A DNA stretch of 64,000 nt from Jejuia algarum (GTDB lineage: Bacteria > Bacteroidota > Bacteroidia > Flavobacteriales > Flavobacteriaceae). Positions within the stretch are counted from its first letter, which is position 1, and the number at the start of each line of letters is the position of its first letter. The notes under the pieces are model-generated. The model saw nothing but the letters and a program-made list of their open reading frames with translations. It did not search any database and was not told where the DNA came from. The position numbers were made by a program, and so were the translations under genes. Shown piece after piece: positions 17,161 through 26,145 of the stretch. The stretch covers positions 62,001 through 126,000 of the forward strand of contig CANMAQ010000004.1 of NCBI GenBank assembly GCA_947495775.1, in the 5' to 3' direction.

Positions 17161-18954
17161 TTATCTGTCAGTTAATGTGTTTAAGAATGCGATAATAGCA
17201 TTTTGCTCCCCTTTAGAAAGGTCTAAACGTTCAAAAGGTAGAGTTTGGTGAGGTACTTCTAAGCCTAAACCAGAGCCTCCGCCTTTATTATAAAAGTTAA
17301 GAACATCTTCTAAAGATTTATATACACCGTTATGCATGTACGGTGCCGTTACAGCAATATTACGTACCGTAGGGGTTTTAAAAAAGTGTTTGCGAGCTTC
17401 GGTATTGTAAACAGCATAGCGCCCTAAATCTTTAGAAAGCACAGGGTGTAAAGTATCTGTATTTTGAGGTACGCCGATGGCCTCTAATTCGGTGTCTTTA
17501 TAATCTGGGGGGACAGTACCATTAAAAATAGGGGCGAAATGGCATGTGGCGCAAAGCGCTTTTCCCATAAATAAGTTAAAACCTTTCTCTTCTTGAGCCG
17601 TAAGGGTTTGGGCTTCATCTCTCATATTTTTATCGAACTTAGAGTTAAAAGGATTTAACGTACGAATATAAGAGGCTATGGCATGTCTAATATTGTAAGC
17701 CATTCTTTTATTATTGTAAAGTGTTTCTAAATGGCTGCGATAGGTTGCATTGTCTAAAACGCGTTGTACAATAGCATCCATAGTCATATCAAATTCATTA
17801 TGATTATGGATTACGCCTATGATCTGACCTTCCAAACTGCCTGTTCTAGAATCCATAAAATACCCGCGTTGGTAAGCACTATAGGTAAGTGTTGGAGAGT
17901 TACGACTTTGGTTTTTATTAAAAACTTTTTTACCATCAGTAAAGGCTAAAGCTTTAATATGACAACTGGCACAGGCCATGTTTCGTGTTTTCGACAGCGA
18001 AACGTCATTAAACAAAGCCTTGCCGAAAGCTACTTTTTTAGCATTATGTAGTGTATCACTATTGTAATCTGTAAAGTAATCTAAGTTTAGAGATGTTTTT
18101 TCAAATAAAGAAGTTAAATCGTTTGAAAGTGCCATTTTAAAAGGAAATTTCACCTTCCAATCTTTTTGAATGGCTACAAGTAACTTGAGCTGTTTATGCG
18201 TGTGTTTTTTTATAAATAAATACCTGTTAAAGCTGATAAAATCATGGTCTAGCGCTTTTTGAGCATGCACCAGAGCTGTAATCATATCTTGAAGCAATTT
18301 TTTCGATTGAAATCGAAAGGTATTTAATTTTAAAATGTGAATTAGCGTTTGGTAGGCATAAGTGCTTTCCAGTAAGGAGAGGTTGCGAACAGGAGAATCG
18401 AACCCTGTAATGCCCGTGGTTGCAATTCGGGTAATTTCATCTCTTAATAGCCAAATAATATGGTGCGGTTTTAAAACTAAAGCCGTATTTTTTTGAATTA
18501 GTTTTAAACGACTGCTCGTCATTTGTGTTGTATATCTAAGAGCAGCACTATCAAGAGGTGATTCGTAAAGGAGTTCCTCGATAACTTGAAAGCCAAACGG
18601 TTTTACAATTCGAGTATCAAAACCTTCTTCACCTTTTACGCTCAATATATTAGGCGCATTTAAAGTTTTAAAATTGTTTTTATCACTATACGCCAGAAGG
18701 GGTTCTAAATGTTTAAAGTGTTTTCTAGAGGCCGCGTAAGCGGTTTGTTGTTTTGCAACAGATTGAAATGCTAAGATGTGATCCAGATGAAGAATGCAAC
18801 TATCTAGCTGTTGTGAAAATAGGTGTTGCACATCTTTGTTAAACGTGTCAGGAACGGCGGCATACTGTGGCGTTTGCTTTTGGCAACTCAGTATAAGCAA
18901 AAGACATACACAGCATGTGTATGTCTTTAGAATTTTAGAAGTTAAGGGTCTCAT
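17161..18954 (-). CDS. Diheme cytochrome c peroxidase / MauG-family lipoprotein
   Basis: This 597-residue protein has a lipoprotein signal with Cys24 (LILSCQK). A helical N-terminal region of about 250 residues precedes the CcpA/MauG-type domain. That domain has two c-type heme sites, CASCH (328-332) and CATCH (468-472), and the usual 'ALFNDVSLS', 'NSPTL' and 'FKTPTVRNIAVTAPYMHNGVY' segments. Family members reduce H2O2 or, like MauG, oxidise a partner protein. It starts 4 bp after the PhoX-like gene, so the two form one transcription unit with the peroxidase second. Confidence 0.9.
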   Translation of the reverse strand: MRPLTSKILKTYTCCVCLLLILSCQKQTPQYAAVPDTFNKDVQHLFSQQLDSCILHLDHILAFQSVAKQQTAYAASRKHFKHLEPLLAYSDKNNFKTLNAPNILSVKGEEGFDTRIVKPFGFQVIEELLYESPLDSAALRYTTQMTSSRLKLIQKNTALVLKPHHIIWLLRDEITRIATTGITGFDSPVRNLSLLESTYAYQTLIHILKLNTFRFQSKKLLQDMITALVHAQKALDHDFISFNRYLFIKKHTHKQLKLLVAIQKDWKVKFPFKMALSNDLTSLFEKTSLNLDYFTDYNSDTLHNAKKVAFGKALFNDVSLSKTRNMACASCHIKALAFTDGKKVFNKNQSRNSPTLTYSAYQRGYFMDSRTGSLEGQIIGVIHNHNEFDMTMDAIVQRVLDNATYRSHLETLYNNKRMAYNIRHAIASYIRTLNPFNSKFDKNMRDEAQTLTAQEEKGFNLFMGKALCATCHFAPIFNGTVPPDYKDTELEAIGVPQNTDTLHPVLSKDLGRYAVYNTEARKHFFKTPTVRNIAVTAPYMHNGVYKSLEDVLNFYNKGGGSGLGLEVPHQTLPFERLDLSKGEQNAIIAFLNTLTDR

Positions 18955-18958
18955 AAAA

Positions 18959-20521
18959 TTATCTGTCTAGACCTGTAATTTTAAATAATACAGAGCCTTC
19001 TTTTCGAGATCCCGTTGGGAAGTTTGCTAAGGGATCTGTAAATGCAGAACCGTCTTGAGGTTCCCATCCATGGTTTTGAGTCATTACTAAAAATGTGTTT
19101 TCACCATTATTAACAGTAGTCGTAACATCTATCATTCCTGTAATTTCCCAGCGTCTGTCTTCAGTGCCATAACCTTGTTTTGCAGCTTCAACTTGGTCGC
19201 ATTCTGCCACAACTTTTAAAGCACCAGTATTCAGATTGTATTGGTAAAGTCGCGCATAATGTAATTTAGAGCCAGATCCACTTATGGCAGGATCTTCTTG
19301 TATGTAGGCATAGTTTTCAGTAACTAAAATATTATCTGGTGATAAAAATTCGCTAGCCACACCGTTAATGGCATCTCCATCTAAAACACAAGTGATTTGA
19401 GCAGGACCTGTAGGATCGTTAGGATTTAAGGTTAATTTGTAAATTCGACCAGAAATGGTGCCTTTACCTTGTAAATCTGGCTTATCGCGCCCTGTTACAG
19501 CGAAATAGGCCTCTCTATTATTTGCCGCAGAACCTCTTCTCCAGTCTATATCTTCTAATCTAGAGAAGCCCATAACACCTTTGGCTTTCGCTTCGGTATC
19601 TAAAGCTACAATCTCTCTTTCTTCCAATTCAACGAACTCAACGTCGTAGGTATTGCCTTCAAGCATATCCACTTCATATACAATACCAGGTGAAGTCACT
19701 TTTATACTGTACAGTTGGCCACCAGCTAAATCGCCTCTTCGGCCAACATAAACGCCTAAGTGACCAGAAGGCACGAAGTTGTCACCTTGATCGTCACCAA
19801 TAAGGATAACAGTTTCGTCGTAAGCGTCTTTGCTTAGCGCAACTGCGTTTTCAGTAGACCATTGGCCTAAAGCAGGAAGCATAGTTGCATTGTCTGCACC
19901 GTCGGCAGATTTTAAAGGGTTTGTAGCAAAAACCCCTTTAGAAGCGCCGCCCCACTCGCCACCAGATAGGTAAAGCGGGCCAAAGCCATGCTCTTCTGGA
20001 GTCACCATAGACCCCGAACATTGTGCTGTGAAACCAGTAGCTAGAGCATTGACGATATAGGCTCCAGAAATGGGTTGTAAATCACTGTTCAATTTAATTC
20101 GTGCTATAGAGAAATCAGCTTCTATATTATTGATTAAGGTAAAAGTACCATCACCATCGGCTAATAATCCAGCCCCGTCTGCCATAGAGCCATATACGAA
20201 ATCTGGAGTGCCTTCAATAACGTCTTCCGAAGATAAAATAGGAGTAACTGCTATAGATGAAAACTCAGATTCTACTTTTAAAAAGTTAGGAGTTACAGAA
20301 CTGGTTAAGGGTGTTAATTCTGTTGTGCTAGCATCTTCTCCGTCTGCACCATTTTCGCCATCGGTACCATCGGTTCCGTTAGTACCATCTTCTCCATTAG
20401 CACCGTCTTTTCCATCTACACCATTAATGCCGTCTTTTCCATCTTCTGTTTCACAACTATATGTGGTTACTGTCATCGTAACCGCTAATAAAAGCACTGT
20501 TAGTTTAAATAAATGTTTCAT
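18959..20521 (-). CDS. PhoX-like (DUF839) lipoprotein with collagen-like G-x-y tail
   Basis: This 520-residue protein has a signal with lipobox Cys23 (TYSCE). Residues 28-63 are twelve uninterrupted G-x-y triplets rich in Asp and Asn (GKD, GIN, GVD and so on), a collagen-like stalk. The rest resembles the DUF839/PhoX beta-propeller: 'FSRLEDIDWRRG', 'GRIYKLTL', 'LSPDNILV' and 'YIQEDP' are the family landmarks. PhoX enzymes are Ca/Fe-dependent phosphomonoesterases; whether this branch keeps that activity is not shown. It is the first gene of a unit with the diheme peroxidase, downstream of a Pho-box-like repeat array. Confidence 0.75.
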   Translation of the reverse strand: MKHLFKLTVLLLAVTMTVTTYSCETEDGKDGINGVDGKDGANGEDGTNGTDGTDGENGADGEDASTTELTPLTSSVTPNFLKVESEFSSIAVTPILSSEDVIEGTPDFVYGSMADGAGLLADGDGTFTLINNIEADFSIARIKLNSDLQPISGAYIVNALATGFTAQCSGSMVTPEEHGFGPLYLSGGEWGGASKGVFATNPLKSADGADNATMLPALGQWSTENAVALSKDAYDETVILIGDDQGDNFVPSGHLGVYVGRRGDLAGGQLYSIKVTSPGIVYEVDMLEGNTYDVEFVELEEREIVALDTEAKAKGVMGFSRLEDIDWRRGSAANNREAYFAVTGRDKPDLQGKGTISGRIYKLTLNPNDPTGPAQITCVLDGDAINGVASEFLSPDNILVTENYAYIQEDPAISGSGSKLHYARLYQYNLNTGALKVVAECDQVEAAKQGYGTEDRRWEITGMIDVTTTVNNGENTFLVMTQNHGWEPQDGSAFTDPLANFPTGSRKEGSVLFKITGLDR

Positions 20522-20557
20522 GTTTTTTGAGAACGTTTTTAGTTAAATATTTGCTTT

Positions 20558-20565
20558 CAAAATTA
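20558..20565 (-). promoter_or_regulatory. -7 promoter box of the PhoX-like gene
   Basis: On the minus strand TAATTTTG matches TAnnTTTG and ends 36 bp before the start codon. There is no TTG at -33, as is common for activator-dependent promoters. Confidence 0.5.
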
Positions 20566-20658
20566 GCATCCTCATAGCAGAGGCTTGTTATGAGATTACT
20601 GTGCTTTTATTAACTTAGGATGATATAAAAGTTAAGAAGGTTACCTTAATATTACGCA

Positions 20659-20696
20659 TGTTAATAAGGTATTAAGAAGTGTTAAGCTGGTATTAA
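20659..20696 (-). promoter_or_regulatory. Pho-box-like array of four TTAAYA direct repeats
   Basis: Read on the minus strand, the units TTAATA, TTAACA, TTAATA and TTAACA start 11, 10 and 11 bp apart, so all lie on one face of the helix. A further TTAAC lies at 20631-20635. PhoB/PhoP-type regulators bind direct TTAACA-like repeats at this spacing in Bacillus and cyanobacteria. The array is upstream of the PhoX-like gene and on the same strand. It lies about 90 bp upstream of the -7 box, farther than usual. Confidence 0.5.
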
Positions 20697-20780
20697 ATTT
20701 GAACATTTTATCATTTTGTTTAGGGATTAACTAAATTTTTAGAATCTAAAAAATCGAATAACTGTATATTTACAGCAATT

Positions 20781-20788
20781 TATTTTTG
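20781..20788 (+). promoter_or_regulatory. -7 box almost touching the bshC start
   Basis: TATTTTTG matches TAnnTTTG and ends only 1 bp before the ATG at 20790. If used, it leaves no leader. A TATATTTA at 20765-20772 is an alternative. Confidence 0.35.
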
Positions 20789-20789
20789 T

Positions 20790-22397
20790 ATGCACCAAGA
20801 CCATCTACCATTTAAGAGTACAGGCTATTTTTCGTCACTCATTTGCGATTATTTAGATCAAAAACAAGAGTTGAAAGCGTTTTACAACCGTTTTCCAACT
20901 TTAGAACATTTTGAAGCGCAGGTAAAGGAGAAAAGCCTTTCAAATACAACAAGTGCAACGTTTAGAAAAACGTTGGTGTCTGTTTTAGAAGCGCAGTATG
21001 CAACGGTAGAGACGTCTGCATTAACTCGAGAAAATATCAAGGCGCTTGAAGCTACACATACTTTCACGATAACTACGGGGCATCAATTAAATTTGTTTAC
21101 AGGGCCGCTTTATTTTTTATATAAGATTGTTTCTGCGATAAACCTGGCGAAAACATTAAAAGCGACCTATCCAGATTTTAATTTTGTACCCGTTTATTGG
21201 ATGGCAACAGAAGATCATGATTTTGATGAGATTAATTATTTTAATTTTAAGGGTAAAAAAATACAATGGAACCGCACGGCAAGTGGCGCTGTAGGGGAAC
21301 TTTCTACAGAAGGATTAGATAAGGTATTAGAGGTCTTTGCGCGCGATTTAGGACCAGGCCATAACGCTGCGTTTTTAAAAGACACCTTTGAAGCGGCGTA
21401 TTTAGAGCATGATACTCTTGCAGATGCCACACGCTATTTGGCAAACACCTTGTTTAAAGTCTATGGTTTGGTTGTTATAGATGCTAATGCTACAGAATTA
21501 AAACGCTTATTTCTGCCTTATATGCGGAAAGAATTATTTGAAACAACAGCGTTTAAAGCGGTAGATGCTACAAGTAAGGCCTTATCACAAGTCTCAAGTC
21601 AATATAAAATACAGGTCAATCCAAGGCCAATAAACTTATTTTACATCACAGCGGGAGTGCGCGAACGCATTGTAGAAGAAAATGGTATGTTTAAGGTGTT
21701 GCATACAACACTAACTTGGACGGCAGCAACATTAGAAGAAGAATTGGAGAAGTATCCAGAACGGTTTTCGCCAAACGTAATTATGCGACCGCTTTATCAA
21801 GAAGTTGTTTTGCCCAATTTATGCTATATAGGTGGTGGGGGAGAGCTTGCGTATTGGATGCAATTAAAATCGTATTTTGATACTGTAGGCGTAACGTATC
21901 CCATGTTGCTATTGCGTAATTCAGCCTTGTTACACACAGAAAAACAAGCGAAGCAATTAGAGAAAATGGAGATAACACCAGAGGATTTATTTTTGAAACG
22001 CGATCATTTTGTGAATAAAAAGGTGAGGGCCATTTCTAATATAGCGATTGATTTTTCAGAACAACAAGCGCATTTAAAAGCCCAGTTTAAAGCCTTATAT
22101 GCTGTAGCCGAAGTTACAGATGCTTCTTTTTTAGGCGCTGTAAAAGCCCAAGAAGTAAAACAAATACAAGGTTTAGCGTATTTAGAAAAACGTTTGTTAA
22201 AAGCTCAAAAATACAAGCTGAAAGACCAAGTAGCACGTATGACGGCGCTGCAAGCAGAATTGTTTCCAAATGAAAGTTTACAAGAACGCAATACAAATTT
22301 TGCTGCATTTTACTTAGACCATGGACCAGCTTTAATTCCTGCTTTGATAGCCGCTTTAAATCCTTTACAACAAGAGTTTTCTATCTTAAGGCTTTAA
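20790..22397 (+). CDS. bshC: Bacillithiol synthase BshC (putative cysteine ligase)
   Basis: This 535-residue protein matches BshC along its length: 'LPFKSTGYFSSLICDYL' at the start, 'TTGHQLNLFTGPLYFLYKI' (about 95-113), 'VPVYWMATEDHDFDEINYF' (about 133-151) and a C-terminal coiled-coil-like stretch. BshC catalyses the last step of bacillithiol synthesis, joining cysteine to glucosaminyl malate. Bacillithiol is the main low-molecular-weight thiol in many Firmicutes and is also made by some Bacteroidota. bshA and bshB are not in the window. Confidence 0.94.
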   Translation: MHQDHLPFKSTGYFSSLICDYLDQKQELKAFYNRFPTLEHFEAQVKEKSLSNTTSATFRKTLVSVLEAQYATVETSALTRENIKALEATHTFTITTGHQLNLFTGPLYFLYKIVSAINLAKTLKATYPDFNFVPVYWMATEDHDFDEINYFNFKGKKIQWNRTASGAVGELSTEGLDKVLEVFARDLGPGHNAAFLKDTFEAAYLEHDTLADATRYLANTLFKVYGLVVIDANATELKRLFLPYMRKELFETTAFKAVDATSKALSQVSSQYKIQVNPRPINLFYITAGVRERIVEENGMFKVLHTTLTWTAATLEEELEKYPERFSPNVIMRPLYQEVVLPNLCYIGGGGELAYWMQLKSYFDTVGVTYPMLLLRNSALLHTEKQAKQLEKMEITPEDLFLKRDHFVNKKVRAISNIAIDFSEQQAHLKAQFKALYAVAEVTDASFLGAVKAQEVKQIQGLAYLEKRLLKAQKYKLKDQVARMTALQAELFPNESLQERNTNFAAFYLDHGPALIPALIAALNPLQQEFSILRL

Positions 22398-22509
22398 ACA
22401 AGAGCTTCTCAACTTTTAGAGTGCGTTTGGGGTTGAGGTTTTCCACAATTAATGTTAAAAAACTGATTAAAAAATAAGAAGAGGTCATGCGTCAATAAAA
22501 AACAATTCC

Positions 22510-22517
22510 TATTTTTG
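22510..22517 (+). promoter_or_regulatory. -7 box of guaA, 3 bp from the start codon
   Basis: TATTTTTG matches TAnnTTTG. The predicted transcript start, 3-6 bp after the box, would fall on or beside the ATG at 22521, giving a leaderless or nearly leaderless mRNA. Confidence 0.45.
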
Positions 22518-22520
22518 CGC

Positions 22521-24056
22521 ATGCAACATGATAAGGTACTTATTTTAGACTTCGGATCTCAATATACACAACTTATTGGGCGTAGAGTTCGAGAACTCAA
22601 CATATACTCCGAGATACATCCATTCAATAAAATTCCAAAAGACATAGAAGGTTACAAAGCTGTAATTCTTTCTGGTAGTCCTAACTCTGTAAGAGGTGAG
22701 GACGCATTACACCCAGATTTATCTGAAATTAGAGCTAAAAAGCCTCTGCTAGCAGTATGCTATGGTGCGCAATATTTGGCACATTTTTCAGGAGGAGAAG
22801 TAGCGCCTTCAAATACACGAGAGTATGGGCGTGCACATCTGTCTTTTATTAAAACAGAAGCCCCTTTCTTTAAAAATATAAAAGAAGGGACTCAAGTATG
22901 GATGAGCCATAGCGATACGATAAAACAGCTGCCTACGAATGCTGTATTATTGGCCAGTACCGACGATGTAACGAATGCAGCATATCGCATTGAAGGTGAA
23001 GAGACATATGCCATTCAATTCCATCCCGAAGTATACCATTCTACAGACGGAAAACAGCTTTTAGAGAACTTTTTAGTTGGTATTGCAGGCTTACAACAAG
23101 ATTGGACGCCTCAGTCTTTTGTAGAAGAAACGGTTACAGCTATACAGGATAAAGTTGGTACAGATAAAGTTGTTTTAGGACTGTCTGGTGGTGTAGATTC
23201 TACAGTAGCCGCAGTACTTTTACATAAAGCTATTGGTAAAAACCTCTATTGTATCTTTGTGAATAACGGGTTGTTACGTAAAAATGAATTCGAAAGCGTT
23301 TTAAACCAATACGAAGGGATGGGGCTTAATGTAAAAGGCGTAGATGCTTCAGAACGTTTTTTGGGAGCTTTAAAAGGCATAGAAGACCCCGAAAAAAAGC
23401 GTAAAGCCATAGGAAATTCTTTTATAGAAGTCTTTGATGATGAGGCAAATGCATTAACAGATGTCAAATGGTTAGCACAGGGTACGATTTATCCAGATGT
23501 AATAGAAAGTGTTTCTGCAACAGGAGGCCCATCAGCTACTATAAAAAGTCACCATAATGTAGGAGGCTTACCCGATTTTATGAAACTTAAAATTGTAGAA
23601 CCGCTACGCGCCATATTTAAAGATGAAGTAAGACGTGTTGGCGCAACTTTAGGTATAGATCCAGAGTTGTTAGGGCGACACCCATTTCCTGGGCCAGGTT
23701 TGGGGATTCGTATTTTAGGTGATATTACTGCAGAAAAAGTACGCATGCTACAAGAAGTAGATGCGATCTTTATAAATGGTTTAAAAGAAGCTGGTTTATA
23801 CGATAAGGTATGGCAAGCGGGTGCCATGTTATTGCCTGTAAATAGTGTAGGAGTTATGGGAGATGAACGTACTTATGAAAAATGTGTGGCACTTAGAGCT
23901 GTAGAAAGTACCGATGGTATGACTGCAGATTGGGTGAACTTACCCTATGATTTTTTACAAAAGACATCGAATGCTATTATTAATAAAGTAAAAGGTGTAA
24001 ACCGTGTGGTATATGATATCAGTTCGAAACCACCTGCAACTATAGAATGGGAGTAA
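22521..24056 (+). CDS. guaA: GMP synthase (glutamine-hydrolysing)
   Basis: The ATG at 22521 (MQHDKVLILDFGSQYTQLIG) is the normal GuaA start; an earlier in-frame TTG at 22515 falls inside the -7 box and is rejected. The 511 residues comprise a class I glutamine amidotransferase (nucleophile Cys in 'LLAVCYGAQYLAHF', His/Glu in 'IQFHPEVYH'), an ATP-PPase domain with the P-loop 'LGLSGGVDSTVAA', and the C-terminal dimerisation domain ending 'SSKPPATIEWE'. It converts XMP to GMP using glutamine and ATP. Confidence 0.97.
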   Translation: MQHDKVLILDFGSQYTQLIGRRVRELNIYSEIHPFNKIPKDIEGYKAVILSGSPNSVRGEDALHPDLSEIRAKKPLLAVCYGAQYLAHFSGGEVAPSNTREYGRAHLSFIKTEAPFFKNIKEGTQVWMSHSDTIKQLPTNAVLLASTDDVTNAAYRIEGEETYAIQFHPEVYHSTDGKQLLENFLVGIAGLQQDWTPQSFVEETVTAIQDKVGTDKVVLGLSGGVDSTVAAVLLHKAIGKNLYCIFVNNGLLRKNEFESVLNQYEGMGLNVKGVDASERFLGALKGIEDPEKKRKAIGNSFIEVFDDEANALTDVKWLAQGTIYPDVIESVSATGGPSATIKSHHNVGGLPDFMKLKIVEPLRAIFKDEVRRVGATLGIDPELLGRHPFPGPGLGIRILGDITAEKVRMLQEVDAIFINGLKEAGLYDKVWQAGAMLLPVNSVGVMGDERTYEKCVALRAVESTDGMTADWVNLPYDFLQKTSNAIINKVKGVNRVVYDISSKPPATIEWE

Positions 24057-24187
24057 TACCTGTGTCTTTTCTAATTTTGGCATGCTAAATGCTATTATTA
24101 GAATGAATAGGTTTATGCTTTATGTTTGATAAGGCACAGTGCAATTAGAAAACGGTTATAGATTATAGCGAATAAATTAAGATCAAA

Positions 24188-26107
24188 ATGAATAAATTTT
24201 TTTTAGTTTTTACAATAGTGTGTGTGTTGGGGCTAAGCGCTGTTAATGCTCAAAATTATAAAACACATAATGTTAAAACTGGTGAAACTATAACAGATAT
24301 TGCAGCACGTTATGCCGTGACTGTAGAAGCGATTTATAGTTTAAATCCTGATGCAAAAAAAGAATTTAAGCCGCATACCGTTTTAATTATTCCAATTTCT
24401 AAAGCAGCACCTTCAAAGTTTAAAGAGACCAAAACTTTAGAAGGTTTTAAAAAACATAAAGCAAAAAAGAAAGAAACATTATATGGCTTAGCTAAAAAGT
24501 ATAATGTTTCTGAAGCCGACATAAAGAAGCACAATACCTTCTTATACGCTAATAATTTAAGAAAAGGCGATAAATTACAAATACCGGTTTTTAAAGTTGT
24601 ACGTGAGACCATTGTAGAAAGTCCTAAAACATATACAGTAAAACCCAAGGAAGGGAAATGGCGCATTGCGTATAAATTTGGTATAACGGTTGAAGAGTTA
24701 GAAGCATTAAACCCAAATATGGGTGAGGTACTGCAAGAAGGACAGCAAGTTAACGTGCCAAGTATAGCAGGAGATGCGCAAAAGGAAATTGATGAGAAGT
24801 ACAGCTATTACAAGGTGTTGCCCAAAGAAGGGTTTTACCGATTAAAATTAAAACTTAAGTTAGACCAAGAGGCATTAGAAACGCTTAATCCAGAACTTAA
24901 AGCTAACGGCTTAAAAGCAGGAATGGTACTTAAAATACCATTTACCGAAACGGTATCTGTTTCTAATGATGCTCTAGAACAAAAAGAGCTCTCAAGATCA
25001 ATTACCGATTTTAAAACGAAACGTATTGCTTTAATGCTGCCATTTCGATTAAATAAGGTTGAATTCGATTCTGTTCAAGATACAAAACGCAGTATTTCTA
25101 AGGACCCTTATTTAGATGTATCATTAGATTTCTACACCGGTGTACTTATGGCTGTCGATTCTTTAAAGCAATTAGGAGTTTCTATAGCATTAGATGTATA
25201 CGATACGAAGCATGAAGAGAGTGCAGTGTCTAGACTTTTAGCAACTACAAATTTTGAAACATTAGATGCTGTAATCGGGCCATTGACGACCAAAAATTTT
25301 AATTTGGTTTCAAAAGCATTAAGTGCCCATCATGTCCCCGTTGTTTCCCCAATAGGTACGAATTTAAAACTCTATGATAATGTCTTTCAATCCAGACCCT
25401 CTGATGCATTATTGAAACAAAGAATCGTGACTTTTGTAAAAAATGATAGCTTACCAAAACATGTTGTCATTATTGCGGATTCTAAAAATAAAGCCATTGC
25501 AGAAGAGTTAAAAGCAACGTTTAAAACGGCGTCTGTACTATATTCAAGAAAGGATAAAAAGGGAAAGGATGAGAATTATGTCATGGTAGATGATATAAAA
25601 TCAGGTTTAAAACCAGGGCGAAATATTGTGTTTTTAGAAACGCAGAACGAAGGATTCGCGTCTAACGTTACTAGTGTGTTGGCCTCATTAATGCACAGCC
25701 AACAGATCGAAAATGTTTCAACATCAATTGTTTTAGCTACTACGCGATTTAATCGTGCTTTTGAAGGTGATGAAATAAACAATACGCACCTTTCTAAATT
25801 ACAGTTTCATTATGCAACATCAGCGAAGAGTTATTCAGACGATAATCATGCATTCGTAAAACGTTACGATGCGGCATACAATATAACTCCTAATACTCGA
25901 GCAGTTAAAGGTTTCGATCTTATGATGGATGTTGTATTGCGTATGGTGACCTCTGAAGATTTATTCATGTCGGTTGCAGATACACCACTTACAACTTATG
26001 TAGAAAATAAATTTGCTTACAAGAAAAAAAGTGATGGAGGCTATTATAACGATGCCGTATATCTTGTAAAATATGATAACCTTAAGATCGTAGAAGTAAA
26101 ACAATAA
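24188..26107 (+). CDS. LysM-repeat protein with type 1 periplasmic-binding fold
   Basis: This 639-residue secreted protein has a signal peptide ending 'SAVNAQN'. Four LysM repeats follow at about 25-70, 90-133, 147-191 and 207-251; the first reads 'THNVKTGETITDIAARYAV'. LysM binds the GlcNAc backbone of peptidoglycan. From about residue 275 the sequence looks like a type 1 periplasmic-binding (Leu/Ile/Val receptor) fold: 'KRIALMLPF', 'FYTGVLMAVDSLKQLG', 'DAVIGPLTTKNFNLVSKAL', 'VPVVSPIGTN'. The same fold occurs in LpoA, an activator of penicillin-binding proteins. It may hold a sensor or regulator at the cell wall. DUF922 follows 38 bp later. Confidence 0.82.
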   Translation: MNKFFLVFTIVCVLGLSAVNAQNYKTHNVKTGETITDIAARYAVTVEAIYSLNPDAKKEFKPHTVLIIPISKAAPSKFKETKTLEGFKKHKAKKKETLYGLAKKYNVSEADIKKHNTFLYANNLRKGDKLQIPVFKVVRETIVESPKTYTVKPKEGKWRIAYKFGITVEELEALNPNMGEVLQEGQQVNVPSIAGDAQKEIDEKYSYYKVLPKEGFYRLKLKLKLDQEALETLNPELKANGLKAGMVLKIPFTETVSVSNDALEQKELSRSITDFKTKRIALMLPFRLNKVEFDSVQDTKRSISKDPYLDVSLDFYTGVLMAVDSLKQLGVSIALDVYDTKHEESAVSRLLATTNFETLDAVIGPLTTKNFNLVSKALSAHHVPVVSPIGTNLKLYDNVFQSRPSDALLKQRIVTFVKNDSLPKHVVIIADSKNKAIAEELKATFKTASVLYSRKDKKGKDENYVMVDDIKSGLKPGRNIVFLETQNEGFASNVTSVLASLMHSQQIENVSTSIVLATTRFNRAFEGDEINNTHLSKLQFHYATSAKSYSDDNHAFVKRYDAAYNITPNTRAVKGFDLMMDVVLRMVTSEDLFMSVADTPLTTYVENKFAYKKKSDGGYYNDAVYLVKYDNLKIVEVKQ

Positions 26108-26145
26108 GATCGTGTTGGCCTACGTTTTTATCCAATAGAAAACCT

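Noticed and set aside
20070..20546. 158-codon plus-strand frame rich in Pro and Ser
   Set aside because: It is the antisense shadow of the G-x-y repeats and the N-terminal part of the PhoX-like gene; the repetitive composition comes from the repeats.
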